Shown: positions 18,126 to 26,892 of the stretch, one piece after another
How the letters are laid out: each line of letters opens with the position of its first letter
Position numbering within the stretch: position 1 is the stretch's first letter
Source: Mesorhizobium silamurunense
GTDB taxonomy: Bacteria; Pseudomonadota; Alphaproteobacteria; Rhizobiales; Rhizobiaceae
Length of the DNA: 49,676 nt
Reading direction: 5' to 3'
Assembly (NCBI RefSeq): GCF_014843825.1
Contig: NZ_JHQR01000003.1
Coordinates: 1-49,676, forward strand
The notes under the pieces: model-generated
The model's input: the letters and a program-made list of their open reading frames with translations, nothing else
What the model was told of the DNA's origin: nothing
Databases searched by the model: none
Made by a program: the position numbers and the translations under genes

Positions 18126-19034
18126 ATGCACGTCCACGTCGTGGGCAACGCCTGTGTCGACACGACGTTTCGCCTCGGCCGCTTCCCTACAGCCGGCGAG
18201 ACGTTGAACGCCACCGCTTATGCCGATGGCCTCGGCGGCAAGGGCGCGAACCAGGCGGTGGGGGCAGCCCGCACAGGCGCGGCGGTGACGCTATGGACGG
18301 CGCTCGGCAAGGATCCGGCAGGCGCATGGATCAGGAGCCGGCTCGACATGGAGCTGTCGGACGTGCGGGCGAGCGAATTCGACCTGCCAAGCGATCGCTC
18401 GACCATCGTCATCGATGCTGGCGGCGAGAACTTCATCGTCAGCGGCGTCGCCTGCAGCGAAGCATTCGATCCGATCACGCAAACCGCACTTGGGCGCCGG
18501 ATTAGGCCGGGCGACATCCTTGTCTGCCAAGGAAACCTGCGAGGCGCCGCTACCAACGCCTGCCTGAGAGCGGCTCGGGAAAAAGGCACGCGCACCATTC
18601 TGAACGCCAGCCCTATCGATAAGGCCGCTCTGCCTGACTTCGGCTTGGCAGACATGTTGGTGGTGAATCAATCCGAAGCGAAAGCACTGACTGGTCAGAT
18701 GGATATGGCGGCGGCGGCCGGCGCGCTGGCCACCAAAGGCGCCGTGACAGTCGTGATCACGCTCGGCGCCAAGGGTTGTCTTGTGCTTGGCCCGGACCAG
18801 CCAGGAACACTGCGTTTGCCAGCCCCACACGTCGAGGCGCTCGACACGAGTGGTGCCGGCGATGTGTTCTGCGGCTGTCTGGCCGGCGGGCTCGCCAGGG
18901 GCATGCCGGTTATCTCGGCGCTGAAGTTCGCGCTCGCGGCCGCAGCAATCGCGGTGACACGGCCGGGCACATTGTTATCCTGTCCCTCCGCGTCTGAAAT
19001 GGCGGCGCTCGTCGATCAAACGGAGTTCTCATGA
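18126..19034 (+). CDS. PfkB-family carbohydrate kinase
   Basis: A 302-residue kinase of the ribokinase/PfkB family. The N-terminal signature DGLGGKGANQAVGAARTGAA is at residues about 37-56, and the C-terminal signature LDTSGAGDVFCGCLAGGLAR contains the catalytic aspartate and anion hole. It should phosphorylate a sugar or nucleoside released by this pathway. It overlaps the BtpA/SgcQ-like gene by four bases (ATGA), suggesting its product is passed to that enzyme. Substrate is unknown. Confidence 0.92.
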   Translation: MHVHVVGNACVDTTFRLGRFPTAGETLNATAYADGLGGKGANQAVGAARTGAAVTLWTALGKDPAGAWIRSRLDMELSDVRASEFDLPSDRSTIVIDAGGENFIVSGVACSEAFDPITQTALGRRIRPGDILVCQGNLRGAATNACLRAAREKGTRTILNASPIDKAALPDFGLADMLVVNQSEAKALTGQMDMAAAAGALATKGAVTVVITLGAKGCLVLGPDQPGTLRLPAPHVEALDTSGAGDVFCGCLAGGLARGMPVISALKFALAAAAIAVTRPGTLLSCPSASEMAALVDQTEFS

Positions 19035-19873
19035 CCCAGCCCTCACGTCCGATCGGACAATCAGGCGGCGACGCACTCGTCCAGCTTTTCGGCCGCAGCA
19101 AGGTGGTGATCGGCGTCGTTCATCTTGCGCCGCTTCCTGGCGCGCCACGCTATGACGGCGAGGCTGTAGAGGCCATCTATCAGCGAGGGCTCGAGGATGC
19201 GCGCGCCTATCTCGGTGGCGGATGCGACGGCGTGATCGTCGAGAACCATGGCGACATTCCCTTCGCCAAACCTGACGATATCGGACCGGAGACAGCAGCC
19301 TATATGGCGGTGATCTCGGACCGTATTCGCCGCGAATTCGGCAAGCCGATCGGCATCAATGTGCTAGCCAATGCCGCGATCCCGGCGCTTGCGATCGCCA
19401 GTGCCGCTGGCGCGGGCTTCGTCCGCATTAACCAGTGGGCCAATGCCTATGTCGCCAATGAGGGCTTTGTCGAGGGCGAGTCGGGCCGCGCAGCACGCTA
19501 CCGCGCCCGACTGCGCGCCAACGGCATCCGCATCTTCGCCGATGCTCATGTCAAACACGGCGCGCACGCCATCGTTGGTGACCGCCCTGTAGAGGAATTG
19601 GTCAAGGATCTGGTCTTCTTCGACGCCGACGCCATCATCGCGACGGGTCAGCGCACCGGGCATGCTGCGGATCTGAGCTACATCCGCATGATCAAGGAGG
19701 CCGCCGGACTCCCGACCCTGGTCGGCAGCGGCGTGACGCCCGACAACGCCGACGACATCCTTGGCATCGTTGACGGTGTCATCATCGCAAGTGCCCTGAA
19801 GCATGACGGCGTCTGGTGGAACCAGGTCGACCCCGCACGGGTAAAGACTTTCATGGCCGGGCTGAGGCGATGA
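19031..19873 (+). CDS. BtpA/SgcQ family protein
   Basis: A 280-residue TIM-barrel protein of the BtpA family, which includes E. coli SgcQ. Recognisable segments are KVVIGVVHLAPLPGAPRYDG, YLGGGCDGVIVENHGDIPFA, PIGINVLANAAIPALAIASA, VRINQWANAYVANEGFVEG, DAHVKHGAHAIVG and TLVGSGVTPDNADDILGIVD. BtpA was linked to photosystem I in cyanobacteria, but members in sugar operons are likely enzymes acting on phosphorylated sugars; the activity is not established. It is the last gene of this operon. Confidence 0.85.
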   Translation: MTQPSRPIGQSGGDALVQLFGRSKVVIGVVHLAPLPGAPRYDGEAVEAIYQRGLEDARAYLGGGCDGVIVENHGDIPFAKPDDIGPETAAYMAVISDRIRREFGKPIGINVLANAAIPALAIASAAGAGFVRINQWANAYVANEGFVEGESGRAARYRARLRANGIRIFADAHVKHGAHAIVGDRPVEELVKDLVFFDADAIIATGQRTGHAADLSYIRMIKEAAGLPTLVGSGVTPDNADDILGIVDGVIIASALKHDGVWWNQVDPARVKTFMAGLRR

Positions 19874-20284
19874 CCGAGCCGCAATCAATGCCGGCCGAAG
19901 CCGGCCGAGTTCCGGATCGTGAGTCGAGCGATCAACGCTCTTTCGGCGTGTCATCGAGGGCCAAGATTCTCCCGCTTTGAAAAATACTCACGGGCGGCGA
20001 CGACCCAGCATAAGGGTGGTCATCGTTGGACTTGCGCACACCACCGCTAACAACGCGACGACGCCGACAGCGTCGGGCTTTGCCCTGCGCGATATGAGAC
20101 GATCTGTTTCGCGGGCAATGCTTGGTGAACCCGCGGGACCAGATCGGACCTGCTGCCCTGTCGAACGGAAGATTTCGAAAGCGGTCTGCCATGTGATCCA
20201 TCCGGTTTGTTACGGCTTTTGTAACGCCAGAATGGACAGGAAGCCTTGAGTGCCAAGCACTTCAGTGATTTCAATGGGATAGGA
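19874..20284. other. Gene-free end of the island
   Basis: Between the last sugar-operon gene and tRNA-Thr I see no credible gene. A hairpin at 19890-19905 (GCCGGC, loop CGAA, GCCGGC) may end the plus-strand operon, although no T tract follows. Short frames on both strands lack coding character and ribosome sites. Confidence 0.5.
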
Positions 20285-20359
<75 letters not shown>

Positions 20360-20434
20360 CTGCGATGGCGGCGCTTCTGCCATAACGAACCGGCAAGCGC
20401 AAGGCCAAGAAAACCTTAAAACGACGCAGGTCGT

Positions 20435-20467
20435 TGTCGCAAAACCGCTTCGCAGTTTTGGGCGACA
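20435..20467. repeat. Rhizobial-type intergenic palindrome
   Basis: TGTCGC at 20435-20440 followed by AAAAC pairs with GTTTTG then GCGACA ending at 20467. The form, a GTCGCAAAAC arm and a mirrored GCGACA arm, resembles a short palindrome scattered between genes in rhizobial chromosomes. It lies between tRNA-Thr and the small gene before murA. Confidence 0.55.
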
Positions 20468-20584
20468 TGTATTGACTGCCGCGGCTGTGAAAGCCGCTTC
20501 CAAGCAGGTTTTCATGACATGGCGACGCCACAATGTTAACTATGCCTGAACCACAGCCGGCTAGCCGCTGGCCGGAACGGGACG

Positions 20585-20809
20585 ATGAACGACAAGGCAA
20601 ATCCACCGAAAAAGGGCGGCGGCGAGCGTAAGGACCGGCTCGCCGAAGCGTTGCGCGCCAACCTGCAGAAACGCAAGGCGCAGGCGCGCTCCCGGCGCGC
20701 CGGCGACGCTGACAAGCAGCGCGCTTGCGACGCTGACAGGCAGCGCGCCTGCGATCCGGATCAGCAGCCGGAAGGACTGCCGTCTGCTGGAAAAATGCAG
20801 AAAAGGTAA
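20585..20809 (+). CDS. Small basic hypothetical protein before murA
   Basis: A 74-residue, highly charged protein (NDKANPPKKGGGERKDRLAE, then ALRANLQKRKAQARSRR). A similar short basic protein is, as I recall, often annotated just upstream of murA in rhizobia, which supports it as real. It has no membrane segment or known domain. The second half carries an in-frame near-duplicate, ACDADKQR-like then ACDADRQR-like, caused by a 24-bp tandem duplication around 20703-20750. It is followed after 141 bases by murA in the same direction. Confidence 0.6.
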   Translation: MNDKANPPKKGGGERKDRLAEALRANLQKRKAQARSRRAGDADKQRACDADRQRACDPDQQPEGLPSAGKMQKR

Positions 20810-20950
20810 CCCAAATCAGCCACACTGGCTGTCCACACTTGGTCCACAGATGGGGAAATCCTATTTCTTGAACCGCACCGGCCAATAGTCTAGAGCCGGG
20901 CATACTCAACCGATTGAAACCGGCCCGTCCGGGCCGAGGGGACGTTTTCC

Positions 20951-22243
20951 ATGGATCGCATCAGAATTGTCGGCGGCAATAAGCTTGCCGGAAGCATTCC
21001 GATCTCGGGCGCCAAGAACGCGGCGCTGCCTCTGATGATCGCCTCGCTGCTCACCGACGATACGCTGACGCTCGAAAACGTGCCGCATCTGGCCGATGTC
21101 GAGCAATTGATCCGCATCCTCGGCAATCATGGCGTCGACTATTCGGTCAACGGCCGCCGCGAGAAGCAGCAGAAAGGCTATTCGCGCACCATCAATTTCT
21201 CCGCCCGCAACATCGTCGACACCACCGCTCCTTATGAGCTGGTGTCGAAGATGCGCGCCTCCTTCTGGGTGATCGGCCCGCTGCTTGCCCGCATGGGCGA
21301 GGCCAAGGTGTCGCTGCCCGGCGGCTGCGCCATCGGTACCCGCCCGGTCGACCTGTTCCTCGAGGGCCTGCAGGCGCTGGGCGCCGAGCTCGACGTCGAC
21401 AACGGCTACGTCATCGCCAAGACGAAGAATGGCCGTCTCCACGGCAATCGCTACGTGTTCCCGAAAGTGTCGGTCGGTGCCACGCATGTGCTGATGATGG
21501 CGGCCTCGCTCGCCAAGGGCGAGACGGTGCTCGAAAACGCCGCCCGCGAGCCGGAGATCGTCAACCTCGCCGAATGCCTGATCGCCATGGGCGCCAAGAT
21601 CCATGGCGCCGGCACCTCCACCATCACCATCGAGGGTGTCGAGGCGCTGTCGGGGGCACGGGTCCGCGTCATTCCCGACCGCATCGAGACCGGCACCTAC
21701 GCCATGGCGGTGGCGATGACCGGCGGCGACGTCGTGCTCGAAGGCGCGCGACCCGACCTGTTGCAGACCGCGCTCGACGTTCTTGTCGAGACCGGCGCGG
21801 AGATCACGCCCACCAACGAGGGCATCCGCGTCAAGCGCAACGGCGCCGGCATCGCACCGGTCGACGTGACGACCGCGCCCTTCCCCGCCTTCCCGACCGA
21901 CCTGCAGGCGCAGTTCATGGGCCTGATGACGATGGCCAAGGGCAAGTCGCGCATCACCGAGACGATCTTCGAGAACCGCTTCATGCATGTGCAGGAGCTT
22001 GCCCGCCTCGGCGCCCACATCACGCTGTCGGGCCAGACGGCGATCGTCGACGGCATCGCCAGGCTCAAGGGCGCGCCGGTCATGGCGACTGACCTGCGCG
22101 CCTCGGTTTCGCTGGTCATCGCCGGCCTTGCCGCCGAGGGCGAGACCGTGGTCAACCGCGTCTATCACCTCGACCGCGGCTTCGAGCGGCTGGAAGAGAA
22201 GCTCTCCGGCTGCGGCGCGGTGATCGAGCGGATTTCGGGCTAA
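20951..22243 (+). CDS. murA: UDP-N-acetylglucosamine 1-carboxyvinyltransferase
   Basis: A 430-residue MurA, the first committed enzyme of peptidoglycan synthesis, which transfers enolpyruvyl from PEP to UDP-GlcNAc in the cytoplasm. It has [20 protein letters not shown] at the N-terminus with the catalytic lysine and asparagine, and the active-site loop [20 protein letters not shown] carrying the PEP-binding, fosfomycin-target cysteine. Later [20 protein letters not shown] and the final [14 protein letters not shown] are typical. Length is normal. It marks the return to core chromosome after the tRNA-Thr island. Confidence 0.98.
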   Translation: MDRIRIVGGNKLAGSIPISGAKNAALPLMIASLLTDDTLTLENVPHLADVEQLIRILGNHGVDYSVNGRREKQQKGYSRTINFSARNIVDTTAPYELVSKMRASFWVIGPLLARMGEAKVSLPGGCAIGTRPVDLFLEGLQALGAELDVDNGYVIAKTKNGRLHGNRYVFPKVSVGATHVLMMAASLAKGETVLENAAREPEIVNLAECLIAMGAKIHGAGTSTITIEGVEALSGARVRVIPDRIETGTYAMAVAMTGGDVVLEGARPDLLQTALDVLVETGAEITPTNEGIRVKRNGAGIAPVDVTTAPFPAFPTDLQAQFMGLMTMAKGKSRITETIFENRFMHVQELARLGAHITLSGQTAIVDGIARLKGAPVMATDLRASVSLVIAGLAAEGETVVNRVYHLDRGFERLEEKLSGCGAVIERISG

Positions 22244-22291
22244 AGGAGCCGGTGCGGCCGCGCGTCGGTTGCGCAGAGCGGAAAGACCCAC

Positions 22292-22346
22292 TAGAGCCTG
22301 TTCGTCCCGATCAAATCGGGGCGAAACAGGCTCTAATCTTTTTGTT
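22292..22346 (+). terminator. Terminator-like hairpin after murA
   Basis: TAGAGCCTGTT at 22292-22302 pairs with AACAGGCTCTA at 22325-22335, with an inner CCGAT/ATCGG stem, and is followed by ATCTTTTTGTTT. A long stem with a T-rich tail about 50 bases after the murA stop is a good intrinsic terminator. It also resembles dispersed rhizobial palindromes, so both roles may apply. Confidence 0.7.
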
Positions 22347-22347
22347 T

Positions 22348-22396
22348 GAGCATGATCTTTGCGGAAAACCGGTTTCCACTTTTCGGGATCATGCTC
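22348..22396. repeat. Dispersed palindromic repeat, copy A
   Basis: GAGCATGATC at 22348-22357 is mirrored by GATCATGCTC at 22387-22396, with an inner AAAACCGGTTTCC-type core and TTTTCGG. The same unit occurs twice more at 24713-24818. The element is typical of intergenic regions in Mesorhizobium-like genomes. Confidence 0.85.
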
Positions 22397-22438
22397 TAAC
22401 AGAACTTTGAATTGTCAACGTTCAGGTGCGCATTCCGC

Positions 22439-22873
22439 ATGGCCGCTCTCAAGCTCATCGCGCTCGACGACCAGGATCTGAGCATCGTCTCGGCCCATGT
22501 CCAGGACGCCGTGATGAAGGTCTCCGACCTCGAATACCTGCCGGCGGCCAAACGCTTTGTGCTGACCATGAACCGCTTCGTCTGGGAGGCGAAATCCGGC
22601 TTCCTGCGCCAGCACAATGAGCGGCGCCAGAGTATTTTGCATTTCGACCGCGTGCTCGGCGCCAAGACCAGCGGCATTGCCCGCGACAAGCCGGCTGAGG
22701 TGCTTTCGCTGCTGGCGATCAGCTTCGTTGCAATCAGCAAGCCGGCCGGCATCATCGAGCTGGTGTTTTCCGGAGGCGGCACGATCATGCTCGACGTCGA
22801 GTGCATCGAGGCGCGGCTTGCCGATATCGGCGGCTCCTGGGAAGCCACCTCACGCCCTGTTCACAGGACCTGA
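22439..22873 (+). CDS. DUF2948 family protein
   Basis: A 144-residue protein of the alphaproteobacterial DUF2948 family: MAALKLIALDDQDLSIVSAH, then VQDAVMKVSDLEYLPAAKRF and NRFVWEA. The middle RRQSILHFDRVLGAKTSGI and the late GGGTIMLDVECIEARLADIG are family features. Its function is unknown. I use the ATG at 22439, which gives the family N-terminus; the ATG at 22412 adds nine unsupported residues. It lies nine bases before hisD, as commonly seen in this group. Confidence 0.88.
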   Translation: MAALKLIALDDQDLSIVSAHVQDAVMKVSDLEYLPAAKRFVLTMNRFVWEAKSGFLRQHNERRQSILHFDRVLGAKTSGIARDKPAEVLSLLAISFVAISKPAGIIELVFSGGGTIMLDVECIEARLADIGGSWEATSRPVHRT

Positions 22874-22882
22874 GCACAGACA

Positions 22883-24175
22883 ATGGCCATCACGCTTAGC
22901 CAAACCGACGCCGATTTCGAGCAGCGCTTTTCGGCATTCCTCACCACCAAGCGGGAGGTGTCGGCCGATGTCGAGGCGGTGGTGCGCGACATCATCGCGC
23001 GGGTGCGCGCCGAGGGCGACAAGGCGCTCACCGACTACACGCTGAAATTCGACAAGGCCGATCTGAGCAGGCTCGGCATCGCCGTTTCCAAGGACGATAT
23101 CGCCAAGGCTTATGCCGCCGCCAATCCTGCAACGATCGAGGCGCTCGAATTCGCGCGCGACCGCATCCGCTCGCATCACGAGCGGCAGAAGCCGAAGGAC
23201 GACCGGTACACGGACGCCGCCGGCGTCGAGCTCGGCTCGCGCTGGACGGCAATCGAGGCGGTCGGCCTCTATGTGCCCGGCGGCACGGCCAGCTATCCGA
23301 GCTCGGTGCTGATGAATGCCGTCCCGGCCAAGGTCGCCGGCGTCGAGCGCATCGTGATCGTGGTGCCGGCCTCGGGCGGCGCCATCAATCCGCTGGTTCT
23401 GGTCGCGGCCGACCTTGCCGGCGTTTCCGAGATCTACCGCGTCGGCGGGGCGCAAGCGGTCGCCGCGCTCGCCTACGGCACCGAGACGATCAGGCCGGTC
23501 GCCAAGATCGTCGGGCCGGGAAACGCCTATGTCGCGGCGGCCAAGCGCCAGGTGTTCGGCACCGTCGGCATCGACATGATCGCCGGGCCGTCGGAAGTCC
23601 TTGTCGTCGCGGATGCGGACAACGACCCGGACTGGATCGCCGCCGATCTGCTGGCGCAAGCCGAGCATGACGCGTCGGCGCAGTCGATCCTGATCACCGA
23701 CAATGGCGATTTCGGCAAGGCGGTGGAGCAAGCGGTCGAACGCCAGCTCAAAGTTCTGCCCCGCGCCGAGACGGCTGCGGCAAGCTGGCGCGATTTCGGG
23801 GCAGTCATCCTGGTGCCGGCAATCGAAGCCTCGCTGGCGCTGGTCGATCGGATCGCGGCCGAGCATGTCGAGCTCGCCTTCGACGACGCCGAGAACTTTC
23901 TCGCCAGGATGCGCAATGCCGGCGCCGTCTTCATCGGCCGCCACACGCCGGAAGTCATCGGCGACTATGTCGGCGGCTCCAACCATGTGCTGCCGACGGC
24001 GCGCTCGGCGCGTTTCTCCTCGGGCTTGTCCGTGCTCGATTTCGTCAAGCGCACGTCGATCCTGAAGCTCGGGCCGGAACAGCTCAAGGCGCTGGCGCCG
24101 GCGGCGATCGCGCTCGCCGAGGCGGAAGGGCTCGACGCGCACGCGCGCTCCGTGGCGATCAGGCTGAACATGTAG
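22883..24175 (+). CDS. hisD: Histidinol dehydrogenase
   Basis: A 430-residue HisD, which oxidises histidinol to histidine in two NAD-dependent, zinc-requiring steps. Markers are [59 protein letters not shown], the [20 protein letters not shown] segment, [12 protein letters not shown] with zinc-ligand residues, and [10 protein letters not shown] near the end. Normal length. It stands alone among histidine genes, in the conserved order DUF2948 - hisD - UPF0262 of Rhizobiales. Confidence 0.98.
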   Translation: MAITLSQTDADFEQRFSAFLTTKREVSADVEAVVRDIIARVRAEGDKALTDYTLKFDKADLSRLGIAVSKDDIAKAYAAANPATIEALEFARDRIRSHHERQKPKDDRYTDAAGVELGSRWTAIEAVGLYVPGGTASYPSSVLMNAVPAKVAGVERIVIVVPASGGAINPLVLVAADLAGVSEIYRVGGAQAVAALAYGTETIRPVAKIVGPGNAYVAAAKRQVFGTVGIDMIAGPSEVLVVADADNDPDWIAADLLAQAEHDASAQSILITDNGDFGKAVEQAVERQLKVLPRAETAAASWRDFGAVILVPAIEASLALVDRIAAEHVELAFDDAENFLARMRNAGAVFIGRHTPEVIGDYVGGSNHVLPTARSARFSSGLSVLDFVKRTSILKLGPEQLKALAPAAIALAEAEGLDAHARSVAIRLNM

Positions 24176-24177
24176 CG

Positions 24178-24663
24178 ATGTCCGGCCACCACCAAAACCG
24201 CGACAGGCTGATCGACGTCGAGCTCGACGAATCGATCGGACGTTCGACGCCCGATGTCGAGCACGAGCGGGCGGTGGCGATCTTCGACCTGATCGAGGAA
24301 AACAGCTTCCGGCCGGTCAACGACGGCGGCGCCGGCCCATACAGGCTGAAGCTGTCGCTGGCCGAGCAGCGCCTGGTGTTTGCCGTCAGCCGCCAGGATG
24401 GCGCCGACGTGGTCACCCACATCCTGTCGCTGACGCCACTCAGGCGCATCGTCAAGGACTATTACCTGATCTGCGAAAGCTATTACGAGGCCATCCGCTC
24501 CTCGACGCCCAGCCATATCGAGGCGATCGACATGGGCCGACGCGGCCTGCACAATGAAGGCTCGCAAACGCTGAAGGACCGGCTCGCCGGCAAGATCGAG
24601 ATCGATTTCGATACGGCGCGCCGGCTGTTCACGCTGGTCTGTGTGCTGCACTGGCGGGGCTAG
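24178..24663 (+). CDS. UPF0262 family protein
   Basis: A 161-residue protein of the UPF0262 family, restricted to alphaproteobacteria and of unknown function. Family segments are [57 protein letters not shown] and the [20 protein letters not shown] stretch. It starts two bases after the hisD stop, so it is translated with hisD. Confidence 0.92.
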   Translation: MSGHHQNRDRLIDVELDESIGRSTPDVEHERAVAIFDLIEENSFRPVNDGGAGPYRLKLSLAEQRLVFAVSRQDGADVVTHILSLTPLRRIVKDYYLICESYYEAIRSSTPSHIEAIDMGRRGLHNEGSQTLKDRLAGKIEIDFDTARRLFTLVCVLHWRG

Positions 24664-24701
24664 ATCAGGATGACGTTTCGTTGAATCGCCATCCTGATCT
24701 A
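24661..24701 (+). terminator. Inverted repeat at the UPF0262 stop codon
   Basis: TAGATCAGGATG at 24661-24672 pairs perfectly with CATCCTGATCTA at 24690-24701. The left arm contains the stop codon of the UPF0262 gene. The following AACTCTTTGTT is weakly T-rich, so it may end transcription or act as an mRNA-stabilising stem. Confidence 0.55.
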
Positions 24702-24712
24702 ACTCTTTGTTG

Positions 24713-24818
24713 GAGCATGATCTTCTCCAAAAACCGGTTCCCACTTTTCGGGATCATGCTCTTTTGTCGGAGCATGATCTTCTCCGAAAACCGGTTCCCC
24801 CTTTTCGGGATCATGCTC
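24713..24818. repeat. Dispersed palindromic repeat, tandem copies B and C
   Basis: Two copies of the 49-base palindrome (24713-24761 and 24770-24818) follow each other at a 57-base period, which is a multiple of three. Each has GAGCATGATC and GATCATGCTC arms around an ACCGGTTCC core. Both read open in the frame of the phosphatase gene that follows, giving two copies of EHDLLxKPVPxFRDHAL. Confidence 0.9.
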
Positions 24819-24820
24819 TA

Positions 24821-25273
24821 GTGCTGGCCGGGCTGCCGCATTCGATCCTGTTTTTGTGCGGCATGAACGCCGTGCGCTCGCCGATGGCCGAGCAATTGGC
24901 GCGACGGCTGCTACCCGCCACCACTTTCGTCGCGTCGGCCGGCGTGCGCAGCGGCGAGCGCGACCCCTTCGTCGACGCCGTGCTTGCCGAAGAAGGCCTT
25001 ACGCTCGGCGAGCGGCAGCCGAGGACGCTGGACGAGCTGGAAGACGATTATTTCGACCTGATCGTGACGCTGGCACCGGAAGCGCATCACGCCGCGCTCG
25101 AGCTCACCCGGTCGCTCGCCGTCGAAGTCGAGTACTGGCCGATGCCCGATCCGACCGACACCGGCGGCACGCGCGAGCACATAATGGCCGCCTATCGCGA
25201 TGTGCGCGAGCGCCTGAAAGCGCGCATAAGCCGACGTTTTTCGCTTCCAGAGGCAAAAAACGCGACGGATTAA
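24821..25273 (+). CDS. Low-molecular-weight protein-tyrosine-phosphatase-like protein
   Basis: A 150-residue protein with the CX5R phosphatase/arsenate-reductase loop near its N-terminus (ILFLCGMNAVRSPMAEQLAR; Cys13 and Arg19 from the GTG at 24821). It also has VASAGVRSGERDPF, DYFDLIVTLAPEAHHAALEL and the late WPMPDPTDTGGTREHIMAAY loop. It could dephosphorylate phosphotyrosine or act on arsenate. The frame is open back to an ATG at 24707, through the two palindromic repeats, so the true start is unclear: GTG 24821 gives a family-like N-terminus but no clear ribosome site. It sits in the conserved hisD-infA interval. Confidence 0.82.
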   Translation: MLAGLPHSILFLCGMNAVRSPMAEQLARRLLPATTFVASAGVRSGERDPFVDAVLAEEGLTLGERQPRTLDELEDDYFDLIVTLAPEAHHAALELTRSLAVEVEYWPMPDPTDTGGTREHIMAAYRDVRERLKARISRRFSLPEAKNATD

Positions 25274-25360
25274 GCATGTTCACAAGCAGGCGATTATCAT
25301 ATAGGTTCCGCCGCGAATTCCGGCCGGCCGCCGGAACCTCCATCCAAGCAAAGGTATCGA

Positions 25361-25579
25361 ATGCCGAAGGAAGAAGTCCTCGAGTTTCCAGGTGTGGTCA
25401 CGGAACTGCTGCCCAATGCGATGTTCCGCGTGAAGCTCGAAAATGAGCACGAGATCATCGCCCACACGGCCGGCCGCATGCGCAAGAACCGTATCCGCGT
25501 GCTGACCGGCGACAAGGTCCTGGTCGAGATGACGCCTTACGACCTGACCAAGGGCCGCATTACCTACCGTTTCAAGTAA
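25361..25579 (+). CDS. infA: Translation initiation factor IF-1
   Basis: A 72-residue S1-like OB-fold protein, exactly the usual IF-1 size. [40 protein letters not shown] and the [20 protein letters not shown] ending are diagnostic. It binds the 30S A site during initiation. It precedes maf by 19 bases and yacG, a typical Rhizobiales order. Confidence 0.98.
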
Positions 25580-25598
25580 CAGCCCGGCGCGAACCGCG

Positions 25599-26225
25599 AT
25601 GAGCAACCTGCAGAAGCTCGTGCTTGCCTCGGGTTCGCCGCGCCGCATCGAGCTGTTGCAGCAGGCCGGCATCGAGCCGGACCGCGTGCTGCCCGCCGAT
25701 GTCGACGAGACGCCGCTGCGCGCCGAGCATCCGCGCTCGCTGGCGAAGCGCCTTTCCAAGGACAAGGCCGAGAAGGCGCTGGCTTCGCTGAAAAGCGAAG
25801 ACGACCATGCGCCGGTCTTCATCCTCGCCGCCGACACGGTGGTGGCGGTCGGGCGCCGCATCCTGCCCAAGGCCGAGACGATCGACGACGCCGTGAACTG
25901 CCTCGGTCTGCTTTCCGGCCGCTCGCACCGTGTCTATTCCGGCATCTGCCTGATCACCCCGAGCGGCAAGCTCAGGCAGCGGCTGGTGGAGACGAGAGTT
26001 CGCTTCAAGCGGCTGCCGCGCGAGGAGATCGACGCCTATATCGCGTCGGGCGAATGGCGCGGCAAGGCCGGCGGCTATGCCGTGCAGGGCCTCGCCGGCT
26101 CCTTCGTCGTCAAGATGGTCGGCTCCTACACCAATGTGGTCGGCCTGCCGCTTTACGAGAGTGTCGCGCTGCTTTCCGGCGAGGGCTTCAAGGCGCACAA
26201 GAACTGGCACGTCGCGCGGCCATGA
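25599..26225 (+). CDS. maf: Maf family nucleoside triphosphate pyrophosphatase
   Basis: A 208-residue Maf protein that hydrolyses non-canonical or modified nucleotides. It has [19 protein letters not shown] with the family SxRR motif, [18 protein letters not shown] with the catalytic aspartate region, [14 protein letters not shown] and [16 protein letters not shown]. It overlaps yacG by four bases (ATGA). Which nucleotide is preferred cannot be told by eye. Confidence 0.95.
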   Translation: MSNLQKLVLASGSPRRIELLQQAGIEPDRVLPADVDETPLRAEHPRSLAKRLSKDKAEKALASLKSEDDHAPVFILAADTVVAVGRRILPKAETIDDAVNCLGLLSGRSHRVYSGICLITPSGKLRQRLVETRVRFKRLPREEIDAYIASGEWRGKAGGYAVQGLAGSFVVKMVGSYTNVVGLPLYESVALLSGEGFKAHKNWHVARP

Positions 26226-26440
26226 GCCCGGACGAAAAAGTAACGCCGCTCAGGCCAAAGCGTCCCTGCCCGGAATGCGGCAAGCCTTCCGTGCGCGAGT
26301 ACTATCCGTTCTGTTCGGCGCGCTGCAAGGACATCGACCTCAATCGCTGGCTGAAAGGCGCCTATGTCATCCCCGGCCGCGACGAAGAGGAAGAAGACGA
26401 AGGCTCGCAGCAGGCCCCCTCGCCCAAAGACGAAGAGTGA
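26222..26440 (+). CDS. yacG: DNA gyrase inhibitor YacG (zinc-binding)
   Basis: A 72-residue zinc protein with the four cysteines in [10 protein letters not shown] and [19 protein letters not shown]. YacG binds gyrase and limits its activity. The acidic tail ([10 protein letters not shown]) is a normal feature. The start ATG overlaps the maf stop, so translation is coupled. A short GCCG/CGGC hairpin followed by ATTTTTCTTT at 26457-26479 may terminate the operon. Confidence 0.93.
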   Translation: MSPDEKVTPLRPKRPCPECGKPSVREYYPFCSARCKDIDLNRWLKGAYVIPGRDEEEEDEGSQQAPSPKDEE

Positions 26441-26604
26441 GGGCACGCGGCAATTGGCCGTTTTCCGGCGATTTTTCTTTCCCGACGAAATCGACACCTA
26501 AGCGCTGGACAGGCCGAATTCCCATGCTATAACCCACGCGCTTTCAAGGGGTGCCGCCCGGCGCTCCGGTGAAACCCGGCGGGCGATCCCGTTAGCCGGC
26601 ACAG

Positions 26605-26680
<76 letters not shown>

Positions 26681-26892
26681 TCCCCTCCTCGCCCGACATT
26701 CCTTTTCGCCGAAACTTCTACGCTTCCATCTCTGCAAATCACTGAAATCGCTGATCTTTTCGTAGAGAACGACGTGGCTAGGCGGGTTTCGCGGAGATCT
26801 GGGCGTACTTGGTCCAAGAGCGCGCTGGGATGGTATTTCCGTTGGTATTGGGCATCCTGTTGGTATCAAACAGCCAAAATGAGGTCCGATCA

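Noticed and set aside
20906..22291. Minus-strand frame of 461 codons opposite murA
   Set aside because: It is an Arg/His/Asp-rich antisense shadow of a certain core gene.
22292..24818. Palindromic repeats as a CRISPR array
   Set aside because: The units are internally palindromic, differ in spacing and have no unique spacers or cas genes; they match dispersed rhizobial palindromes.
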